The notes below the pieces were generated by a model. That model did not search any database and was not told the DNA's origin. It worked only from the letters and a program-made list of their open reading frames with translations. A DNA stretch of 51,081 bases from Fibrobacter succinogenes (GTDB lineage: Bacteria; Fibrobacterota; Fibrobacteria; Fibrobacterales; Fibrobacteraceae): positions 1 to 51,081 of the forward strand of contig CACWJY010000013.1 of the NCBI GenBank assembly GCA_902761355.1, in the 5' to 3' direction. The translations under genes were made by a program, and so were the position numbers. Below, piece by piece: positions 14,661 to 21,561 of the stretch (its first letter is position 1; every line of letters starts with the position of its first letter).

Positions 14661-16640
14661 CTAGAACATCACTCGGTACGGGATCTGCTTGTCGAAACTA
14701 CGGCCCTTCAGGTCGCGGTAGGCCTTGCGGGCGGGCACCATCGTATTGTCAGGGCGGACTGCGCGCGGGCCAATCGCGGTCGTTCCGCTACTGGAACTTT
14801 CCGGCGCAACTTCGCTGGAGCTGGAAATCGGGTCGCCACACGGTTCCTGATTGCAGACAATCTGCATCGGCTCAAAGATGAGGTTCCCAAGAATCGCCTC
14901 GCCGGAAATTCCCGATGCCGTCAGGTACAGGTCCTTGATGCCGCGCAGACCCATATCACCCGAGCATTTCGCCACAGACCAGCCGCCACCAACGAGAGAA
15001 CTATTTGACAGGTCGCATGTGAAGAGCGCCGTCCCGTCCTTCTTGCCATCGCGAATCACGATCTTACCCGAATAAGCGTTTTTCACCTGAAGGAAAACGT
15101 CGCCGATATCCTTGAGCGAATCAAGCACCACGTTCTCGAAAATCGCGTAGCCGCCGTCCTTGATGGCGAACTCATCATCCTTCGTGAGGCGCACGCGGAT
15201 GCCGTTGTCAAAGCCGTTCGCCGGGATCGTATCGCGGATAATGCGCAAGAAGTCAATGCGGTCAAGTTCCGCAAAATTGCCGTTCGGCAAAGGTTCAAGT
15301 TCGATGAAGTTGCCGCCGCGCTTGAGCGTCGCAGGAACCATCACGACAGACTTTTCGGGGAACGTGCCCCAGGAACCCGTCGGCGGGAGCGTTACCGTCT
15401 GTGACTTGCCATTCACCGTCACCTTGTGCTCCGCGGCAGCATCGCCACCATTGGCGTAGCGGTAACGCAGCAGGTAGTTACCTGCCTGCATGATGTTCAT
15501 CGGCAGGCGAATCTTAGAGCCCGCGGTATTTACGTAGGCAAGGTATTCCCCATTCGAGGCCGTATTGCTCCGCGTAATCGCGAGGTCGCCCGACACCGCA
15601 CGCGTGAGCGCACCATGCTCGACTTCGGCACTCAAATAACGCCCGAGGAAGGGCTGTCCCATCTCAACCCAGTTATCCTCGGTAAAAACGACATCACGAA
15701 TGTGGATATGGTTGTACTTATCGCCATTCAAATCGTAATAATGGTGCACAAAGCGTACGCGGTTCAAGTCATGGAAGGCCTCACCGCCACCCGGACCCAC
15801 ATAGCGTCCGTAACGTTCCAAGAGAATCGTGCCGCCGCCATTTGCCATATCGTAACCCGCACGGTCCTTGTACGGACCCGTTACTTTATCAGCGCGGCCG
15901 TAAGCCGTCTTGTAGGTGGTCTGCTCGATGTTCGCGCCCTGCTGGCAGCACTTGTCCCACGCTGTGAACAAGAAGTACTGTCCGTTATGCTCAATGAGGC
16001 TCGGTCCCTCTTCCGCGCCCTCGCTAGCCTTGCTCGTACGACGCGCAATGTTGTAGACGGTCTTGTCATCACTCGCCTGGTAGCCCGTAGTCGCATCCAA
16101 CTTGATCAGCTGAATGCCAAGCCCGAACGAACCGAATGCCATCCAGTAATTTCCCTCAGTATCACGCACCACATCAGCATCAATCGCGTTGTACTTGTCC
16201 GAAGTCGTCGTGTGGAAAACGTGACCGTGATCCTTCCAGCCATACCCATCACTCCCAGGAACAATCGAGGTCGTTGCCGTATAGCCGATGGCAGACGAAC
16301 GCTTGCCAAAAACGGATACACAATAATAAGCACGGAATTCACCGTTCATGTAATACAAATCGGGCGCCCAAATTCCCTCGGTACCCGGCGCATAAGTATA
16401 GGCCCACTGCGGAATGGCACTCACTGTCGACTTATGGTCGCGCCAAGTGTAGGCATCTTCCGATGTCCACAGCTGCAGATTGTTGTTGGTGCTCATGAGG
16501 GCGTAGCCGTCCTCGAATCGCACCATGCTCGGGTCGTGACCCAGCTGTAAATTGTCCTTCGCGTACCAATCGGCCGCGAAGGTTGCGGTGGTCCCCAACG
16601 CCATCGCAAAACTAAACACACCACGTAATCCCATACACAT
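14661..16640 (-). CDS. GH43 arabinan/xylan hydrolase with CBM6-like modules (paralogue B)
   Basis: A 659-aa paralogue of the preceding GH43, same order of parts: signal peptide (to about residue 22, TFA-AD), GH43 propeller with GHDPS (about 33), YNAID (about 150) and EEGPSLIE (about 210), CBM6-like sandwich, second beta module, then a Ser-rich linker (SSSSEVAPESSSS) that paralogue A lacks, and the tail FDKQIPYRVMF. The two genes differ at many synonymous sites within the conserved tail, so the duplication is old and the tail is under protein-level selection. ATG 16640 has GGGAG 6 nt upstream. A TTGACT-N17-TATATT promoter lies upstream. Substrate (arabinan or arabinoxylan) is inferred. Confidence 0.85.
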   Translation of the reverse strand: MCMGLRGVFSFAMALGTTATFAADWYAKDNLQLGHDPSMVRFEDGYALMSTNNNLQLWTSEDAYTWRDHKSTVSAIPQWAYTYAPGTEGIWAPDLYYMNGEFRAYYCVSVFGKRSSAIGYTATTSIVPGSDGYGWKDHGHVFHTTTSDKYNAIDADVVRDTEGNYWMAFGSFGLGIQLIKLDATTGYQASDDKTVYNIARRTSKASEGAEEGPSLIEHNGQYFLFTAWDKCCQQGANIEQTTYKTAYGRADKVTGPYKDRAGYDMANGGGTILLERYGRYVGPGGGEAFHDLNRVRFVHHYYDLNGDKYNHIHIRDVVFTEDNWVEMGQPFLGRYLSAEVEHGALTRAVSGDLAITRSNTASNGEYLAYVNTAGSKIRLPMNIMQAGNYLLRYRYANGGDAAAEHKVTVNGKSQTVTLPPTGSWGTFPEKSVVMVPATLKRGGNFIELEPLPNGNFAELDRIDFLRIIRDTIPANGFDNGIRVRLTKDDEFAIKDGGYAIFENVVLDSLKDIGDVFLQVKNAYSGKIVIRDGKKDGTALFTCDLSNSSLVGGGWSVAKCSGDMGLRGIKDLYLTASGISGEAILGNLIFEPMQIVCNQEPCGDPISSSSEVAPESSSSGTTAIGPRAVRPDNTMVPARKAYRDLKGRSFDKQIPYRVMF

Positions 16641-16666
16641 ATAATACTCCCTGACGGTATACTCCC

Positions 16667-16695
16667 AATATACCTTTTATTTTGGCAAAAGTCAA
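16667..16695 (-). promoter_or_regulatory. Sigma70-like promoter of GH43 paralogue B
   Basis: On the minus strand TTGACT (16695-16690), 17-nt spacer, TATATT (16672-16667). The -35 is part of the most proximal of three AAAAGTC(A/C)ACA direct repeats. Confidence 0.6.
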
Positions 16696-16783
16696 CACAA
16701 TCTTTTATTAAAAGTCCACACTTTAATAAATTTCAACACGTTTTAGCAATTTTTTATTATCAAAATAAAATAAAAAGTCCACA
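16687..16783. repeat. Three direct repeats AAAAGTC(A/C)ACA
   Basis: Copies begin at 16687 (AAAAGTCAACA), 16710 (AAAAGTCCACA) and 16773 (AAAAGTCCACA), all in one orientation, with offsets of 23 and 63 bp, close to two and six helical turns. They occupy the divergent region between the GH43 gene and the lipoprotein gene and overlap the GH43 -35 element, so they may be operators. Confidence 0.55.
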
Positions 16784-16863
16784 TTTTGACATATAATCGC
16801 AAAAAATGTTCAAAAAACGCCCCCTGACGTAAATCATTTGTCTAGAATTATTATATTCAAACT

Positions 16864-17964
16864 ATGAAAAAGATTGCAATTATTTCTTTATGCTGCACAG
16901 CCCTGTTCACCGCATGCAGCGACGATTCCTCCACAAGCGTCAAGCTATCCATTGACACGTCGGACATTTTCGTCCAAAAATATGATGACCTGCCCGTCTG
17001 CTCCGACACCCGAGAGGGATCTTTCGCTTTCGTTAAAGACGAAAAACAAGCTTACACTTGCCACAATAAGGTATGGACACTCGAAGCCCTGACCTCATCT
17101 TCGTCCTCCAAAATCAAAGATGATTCCTCTAGCAGCGAAGCCAGCACCAAGGAAACCTCTTCGTCCACAGCTAACGAGCCGTCCTCGTCCGAGACTAAAA
17201 CCCAGTCCTCTAGCGCAGAAAGCTCTAGCAGCGCCGAATCAAGCTCTTCAGCAGAATCTTCGGCTTCCGAGGAATCCTCTTCTTCTGTCATAAACCGTGA
17301 CATCAAGGTGGGCGCATACCAGTTTAATTTTAGCAGCTTAGATTTTTTAAATTTGAGCATCTATAATAACGAGAAACAACCTATCGACAGCCTAACACTC
17401 CGTTTATACGTAACAGCAAAACCCGAAGATATAGAAGCCACTCCTGGCGAAGGGAATGTTCCGGGCACATGCCCCCTGTTGGTGGATGAAGATATTTGCC
17501 AAATGATCGACAGCACAGGAATTTCTTCCGTCTGCCACCTTCCAGACGGAAAGAGCGCCGACGACCACCTACGCACCTACCTTAGACACTCCTACCCTAT
17601 CAAAATAAGCAGTTCCTATAACGCCTCAACAGGAGAATACCTTTATTTTATTCCCATCCCTCTCGGAAGTATAGAGCTTCCCCCATCTTCTCGCCTGCGT
17701 ATTGACATAGGCTTTACAAGCGGTATTTACCAGAACGGCGGCTGCGAAACATTGCGCACTCCGGCCAAAAAGAATCTTGTAACCGACGGAACTTCCACCG
17801 ACTGGTCTTGGGCAGCCCACAAGCAAGATATTGATGGAGCCGACTACGACGGAATTCCCCTATGGGAAAAGGATCAGGGCGATACCGCAAAAGCCCCAAT
17901 CAATCCTTACATTGCCATTTACAGGAAGGACGAACTTATCTCCGGTATTCTCCCGAAATACTAA
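16864..17964 (+). CDS. Lipoprotein with Ser-rich linker and possible CBM3-like domain
   Basis: A 366-aa lipoprotein: lipobox LFTAC with Cys at about residue 18, then a short conserved-looking stretch, then a Ser/Glu linker (about residues 76-140) of repeated SSS-AE units. The C-terminal 220 residues are not a family I can name surely. Two phrases resemble CBM3: an early strand block IYNNEKQPIDSLTLRLYVT and a terminal block with TDWSWA, then YIAIYRKDELISGILP, parallel to the DWS and LY-x-G-x-L-WG-x-P end of CBM3. Four Cys could form disulfides. ATG 16864 has no Shine-Dalgarno and follows TATATTCA by 4 nt. Flanked by GH43 and GH10 genes, it may hold or bind plant polymer at the cell surface. 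Confidence 0.7.
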   Translation: MKKIAIISLCCTALFTACSDDSSTSVKLSIDTSDIFVQKYDDLPVCSDTREGSFAFVKDEKQAYTCHNKVWTLEALTSSSSSKIKDDSSSSEASTKETSSSTANEPSSSETKTQSSSAESSSSAESSSSAESSASEESSSSVINRDIKVGAYQFNFSSLDFLNLSIYNNEKQPIDSLTLRLYVTAKPEDIEATPGEGNVPGTCPLLVDEDICQMIDSTGISSVCHLPDGKSADDHLRTYLRHSYPIKISSSYNASTGEYLYFIPIPLGSIELPPSSRLRIDIGFTSGIYQNGGCETLRTPAKKNLVTDGTSTDWSWAAHKQDIDGADYDGIPLWEKDQGDTAKAPINPYIAIYRKDELISGILPKY

Positions 17965-17993
17965 GTTCGCACTCAGCCAAATAACTTAGCACT

Positions 17994-18018
17994 CCCTCGG
18001 CAGCAGCCGAGGGATTTT
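17994..18018 (+). terminator. Rho-independent terminator
   Basis: Perfect 8-bp stem CCCTCGGC (17994-18001) / GCCGAGGG (18006-18013), loop AGCA, then ATTTTG. It ends the lipoprotein gene. Confidence 0.85.
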
Positions 18019-18030
18019 GTATTTAAGGCA

Positions 18031-18066
18031 ATAAAAAAGGGCTCGGATATCAATCCAAGTCCTTAT
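18031..18066 (-). terminator. Terminator of GH10 xylanase gene
   Basis: Minus-strand stem AAGGACTTGGAT / ATCCGAGCCCTT with loop TGAT, one mismatch and one wobble, followed by a T-run. It lies 20 nt after the GH10 stop. Confidence 0.75.
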
Positions 18067-18085
18067 TTGAGAGATGGTTGCAAAC

Positions 18086-19477
18086 TTACTTGAGGGAGAT
18101 TCTCTGCATCAGGCTCTTGGATCCTTCGCGGATGCGCACCACATACAGACCGTCAGCAACCTTCAAGTCGACGGATCCCTTCACGTTCTTAGCACTGAAT
18201 ACCGGGCGACCCTGCATGTCAAACAATTCGACCTTGGCACCGGTTGCGCCAGCAATAAACAGAGTGCGGTCAGAAAGGTGCATCGAGAGGCCGCTTAACG
18301 ACGGGATAGTCCTGATAGCATCCGTTGAATCTTTTGCGGTCGAGTCTTTAGCCGAGGAATCTTTGACTGTAGAATCAATCTTTGCCGTATCCTTGGGCGG
18401 TTCATACGTCTGGAGTCTCACCATAATACTGTCGAACGCCGGTTTTGGCTGCAAGTTATCATCGTAGATAAGCCCCTTTTGCCTATTCAGTCCACCAAGC
18501 CAGCTCCACTTATCGGACACGCCCCAAATCAAGTAGGTATCCACATTCGGTTCTTCAAGCACAATGTCCAGATACTGACGGAAGGTCTGTCCCTGGCGTT
18601 CAAGGTCGCTCTTGCTGACATTGATACCGCTCTTGAATCCAATATCAAGTTCAGTGATTTTCAACTTGACGTTAAGTTTTGCAAGTTCCTTGGCAAGGGA
18701 ACGAAGACTGTCCGGCGAACCAATAAAGTGCTTGTCAGTAGTAGTGTCTTCCACATGCGTCTGGGAACCCACACAATGAATAGGAATACCGTTGGCAACC
18801 CAGCGCTTCACCTGTTCAAGAAGGAACCCAGCCTTGGCTTTCGGGTTAATGCCCTGTTCCAGGTTGTAGTCGTTGTAGCAGAGTTCCGCATCCGGGTCTA
18901 CGGCGTGTGTCCACACAAAAGCGGAGTCGATAAATTCGGGACCGATACCTTGGTACCAGACAGAATAGGAACGCCATTGAGGTTCGTTGTTGCTAATGGC
19001 TTCGTTCACCACGTCCCATTCGGCGACCTGGCCTTTCCAATGCCCGACCACGTTCTCGATATGGTTCTTGAGCACTTTGAGCAGTTTCTGCTTGTCGTTT
19101 TTGTAGTTGTTCACCCAGTTCGGAACCTGGCTATGCCAAGCAAGAGCATGACCACGGACACGCATGCCGTTTTGCTGGGCATACTTGACCATTTTGTCGC
19201 CGTTATTGTAGTTGAATCGCCCTTCTTGTGGTTCGGTGGCGTCGAACTTCATCTCATTTTCAGCAACGACGATATTAAACTGCGTCTTATGAATTTGTTC
19301 GTAGTTTCCAGGAAGACCGCCATTGAACCACTGCGAGTTCAGAATAGCGCCGATGTAGATGTTGTTTTTATCTGCAAGTGACCTGAGGGTTTCATCAGCA
19401 GCAAAGGCGCTTGTGAGTCCCGTGCCGAGAAGGGTCGCGCACAAAGCGAAACCCGCAATGGAATGATTGCTCATCAT
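18086..19477 (-). CDS. Endo-1,4-beta-xylanase, GH10, with sorting-type C-terminal domain
   Basis: A 463-aa secreted xylanase. Signal peptide to about residue 27 (SAFA-AD), then a GH10 barrel (about 30-355). The acid/base is the Glu in WDVVNEAI (about 159) and the nucleophile the Glu in ITELDI (about 275); the substrate-binding HALAWHSQVPNW is also intact. A linker of DST/KDS repeats (about 365-390) leads to a final 70-residue beta domain with KVELFDMQGRPVFS and DGLYVVRIREG. This closely resembles type IX secretion (Por) C-terminal sorting domains. Start ATG 19477 has GGAG 6-7 nt upstream. The role is depolymerising xylan outside the cell; export by a type IX route is inferred from the C-terminus. 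Confidence 0.93.
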   Translation of the reverse strand: MMSNHSIAGFALCATLLGTGLTSAFAADETLRSLADKNNIYIGAILNSQWFNGGLPGNYEQIHKTQFNIVVAENEMKFDATEPQEGRFNYNNGDKMVKYAQQNGMRVRGHALAWHSQVPNWVNNYKNDKQKLLKVLKNHIENVVGHWKGQVAEWDVVNEAISNNEPQWRSYSVWYQGIGPEFIDSAFVWTHAVDPDAELCYNDYNLEQGINPKAKAGFLLEQVKRWVANGIPIHCVGSQTHVEDTTTDKHFIGSPDSLRSLAKELAKLNVKLKITELDIGFKSGINVSKSDLERQGQTFRQYLDIVLEEPNVDTYLIWGVSDKWSWLGGLNRQKGLIYDDNLQPKPAFDSIMVRLQTYEPPKDTAKIDSTVKDSSAKDSTAKDSTDAIRTIPSLSGLSMHLSDRTLFIAGATGAKVELFDMQGRPVFSAKNVKGSVDLKVADGLYVVRIREGSKSLMQRISLK

Positions 19478-19669
19478 TACTACTCCTTTTTCTTAACCTC
19501 CCACACGATCACTCATTTATAAAATAATCAAAAATACCGACAAACGATGTAAACAAAGCGAAACCAAAAGTTCCGTTTTTTGAAGGGCTGTTGGGCGGTA
19601 AACATACTGTTTGCCTTGACAGAGCTAAGGATTTATTTTCGAAATTTTATAAAAAAATACAGAAAGGTC

Positions 19670-19701
19670 TTGACAGAGTTGTCAAAAATAGTATATATTT
19701 G
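19670..19701 (+). promoter_or_regulatory. Promoter and palindrome upstream of ruvA
   Basis: TTGACA (19670-19675), 18-nt spacer, TATATT within TATATTTG (19694-19701). The -35 is part of a perfect dyad TTGACA-GAGT-TGTCAA (19670-19685), a possible repressor site. It does not fit the TGCNC-N4-GTGCA LexA box I recall as reported for Fibrobacter succinogenes. Confidence 0.6.
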
Positions 19702-19740
19702 TGCAGTGAACGAATGTTTATCATTTTGTAAGGTTTTGTC

Positions 19741-20349
19741 ATGATTGAACAGATTCGCGGCATTCTAATAGAGAAATCCCCCACATTCGTAGTGGTGGAC
19801 GTCAACGGCATTGGTTACGGCGTGAATATTTCGGCGTACACGGCAGGAAAGCTGCCCGAAGTCGAGAACGAAGTGAAACTGTACACGAACCTAGTCGTAC
19901 GCGAAGATTCTATGACTTTATTCGGATTCGCCGACAAAACCGAAAAAGACACATTCCTTATGCTTTTGGACGTAAACGGCGTCGGCCCGAAACTGGCCCA
20001 GCGGATTTTGAGCGGAAGCACGCCGGCAGACCTTTTGAACATGATTGCAAGCGACAACAAGAGCGCCCTCGGCAAAATCAAGGGACTCGGTAAAAAGACC
20101 TGCGAACAAATGGTGCTTACCCTCAGAGACAAGGCGGGAGCGATGCTGCAGGCTTTGGGCGATGTCGAGGGTTCGGGCATTACCGGAATGGGTGCGCTTA
20201 CTGGCGCAAAGATGGAAGCAGTCCTCGCCCTGCATACCCTTGGTGTGAAGGACCCCGCCGCCGAAAAGGCCGTCGTAAAGGCAGCCGAAATTCTTGGCGA
20301 TTCCGCAGACGCAGCGACACTGATTCCCGAGGCATTGAAGTATCTTTAA
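19741..20349 (+). CDS. ruvA: Holliday junction branch migration protein RuvA
   Basis: A 202-aa RuvA that binds Holliday junctions as a tetramer and loads RuvB. The N-terminal OB-fold begins MIEQIRGILIEKSP; the two helix-hairpin-helix motifs follow (LLDVNGVGPKLAQRIL near residue 77, IKGLGKKTCEQMVL near residue 114); the C-terminal domain III that touches RuvB ends the protein. Length is normal (about 200 aa). The start at 19741 is preceded by AAGG at 9 nt. It lies 41 nt upstream of ruvB, the common ruvAB order. Confidence 0.96.
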   Translation: MIEQIRGILIEKSPTFVVVDVNGIGYGVNISAYTAGKLPEVENEVKLYTNLVVREDSMTLFGFADKTEKDTFLMLLDVNGVGPKLAQRILSGSTPADLLNMIASDNKSALGKIKGLGKKTCEQMVLTLRDKAGAMLQALGDVEGSGITGMGALTGAKMEAVLALHTLGVKDPAAEKAVVKAAEILGDSADAATLIPEALKYL

Positions 20350-20390
20350 TTTTAGAAAGCGACTACAACAATCTCTAGAAGAACTTGCAT

Positions 20391-21434
20391 ATGGACGACC
20401 AGCGGATTATTTCTCCAGAACGCCGAACGGGTGACGAAAGCGACGTGGAACGCACCCTCAGACCGCCTAGCCTACCCGAATTTACAGGCCAAAGCAACAT
20501 CAAGGAAAGCCTTTCGATTGCCATCGAAGCCGCAAAGCACCGTGGCGACGCCCTGGACCATTGTCTTTTTTCGGGTCCACCAGGACTCGGCAAGACCACC
20601 CTCGCTGGGATTATCGCCAAAGAAATGGGCGTCAACATCCATATCACGAGTGGCCCCGTCCTCGAAAAGGCAAGTGATTTAGCCGGACTTTTAACAAGTT
20701 TGCAAGAAAACGATGTTTTGTTCATCGACGAAATTCACCGCCTAAACCGCGTTGTCGAAGAATACCTCTACCCCGCTATGGAAGATTTCAGACTCGACAT
20801 CATGCTGGATTCGGGCCCTGCGGCCAGAAGCGTGAACCTGCCACTAAAGCATTTTACACTAGTGGGCGCTACAACGCGAAGCGGACAATTGACAGGTCCG
20901 CTACGCGACCGTTTTGGATTGCAGTACCGTCTAGAACTCTACGACGAAAACGACATCATGAAAATTCTGATGCGTAGCGCCAAAATCTTAAACGTCAAAC
21001 TCGACGAAGACGCCGCAAGACTTTTGGGCGGACGTTGTCGAGGTACGCCGCGTATCGCAAACCGTGTTCTGCGCCGCTGCAGAGACGTTGCACAGGTCCG
21101 CGGAACGGGCGTTATCGACCTGATGTCGGCAAGCAAGACACTCGAAATGCTCGGAATAGACGGAGAAGGCCTCGACCTCATGGATAGGAAGATTCTTTCG
21201 CTGATTATCGACAAGTTTGGCGGTGGCCCCGTGGGGCTGGGCACCATCGGGGCCGCGCTCGGCGAGGAGCCCGACACCCTCGAAGAAGTCTATGAGCCGT
21301 ACCTGATCCGCAAGGGCCTCCTCGCACGAACGCCGCGTGGCCGTACCGCCACGCGCACCGCCTACAAGATGTTGCACCGCGAAATTCCCGCTTCAAACAC
21401 GAATATAAGCACGCAAGAAGAACTGCAACTGTAG
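20391..21434 (+). CDS. ruvB: Holliday junction helicase RuvB
   Basis: A 347-aa AAA+ motor that drives branch migration with RuvA. Walker [10 protein letters not shown] is near residue 62, Walker [10 protein letters not shown] near residue 112, sensor GATTRSGQL near residue 160, arginine finger in GPLRDRFG, and the winged-helix end includes [16 protein letters not shown] 20391 is used rather than an in-frame TTG two codons earlier; AGAAG lies 8-10 nt upstream. It follows ruvA as expected. Downstream, a long inverted repeat separates it from metG. Confidence 0.96.
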   Translation: MDDQRIISPERRTGDESDVERTLRPPSLPEFTGQSNIKESLSIAIEAAKHRGDALDHCLFSGPPGLGKTTLAGIIAKEMGVNIHITSGPVLEKASDLAGLLTSLQENDVLFIDEIHRLNRVVEEYLYPAMEDFRLDIMLDSGPAARSVNLPLKHFTLVGATTRSGQLTGPLRDRFGLQYRLELYDENDIMKILMRSAKILNVKLDEDAARLLGGRCRGTPRIANRVLRRCRDVAQVRGTGVIDLMSASKTLEMLGIDGEGLDLMDRKILSLIIDKFGGGPVGLGTIGAALGEEPDTLEEVYEPYLIRKGLLARTPRGRTATRTAYKMLHREIPASNTNISTQEELQL

Positions 21435-21480
21435 TTTACGGGATGCTTTTGACGTCTACGACGTCCGTGGCATCGGCTCA

Positions 21481-21508
21481 AATGAGCGAAAGCAAGCTTT
21501 CGCTCATT
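21481..21508. repeat. Perfect inverted repeat between ruvB and metG
   Basis: AATGAGCGAAAGC / GCTTTCGCTCATT, 13-bp arms with a 2-nt centre (effectively a 12-bp stem with a 4-nt loop). No T-run follows. It ends about 17 nt before the metG -33-like TTTG and may terminate or stabilise the ruvAB mRNA. Confidence 0.7.
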
Positions 21509-21524
21509 GCTCGCCTTGCACACT

Positions 21525-21556
21525 TTTGCCGCATCGTCCCCAATTTGCTATCTTTG
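21525..21556 (+). promoter_or_regulatory. Bacteroidetes-like -33/-7 promoter of metG
   Basis: TTTG (21525-21528), exactly 20 nt, then TATCTTTG (21549-21556). This is a full match to the TTTG-N19..21-TAnnTTTG form known in Bacteroides. Only 5 nt separate it from ATG 21562, so transcription should start at or beside the start codon. Confidence 0.65.
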
Positions 21557-21561
21557 CGGCC

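Noticed and set aside
19601..19740. LexA box before ruvA
   Set aside because: GTGCA occurs at 19701-19705 but no TGCNC lies four bases upstream; the dyad TTGACA..TGTCAA is of another kind.
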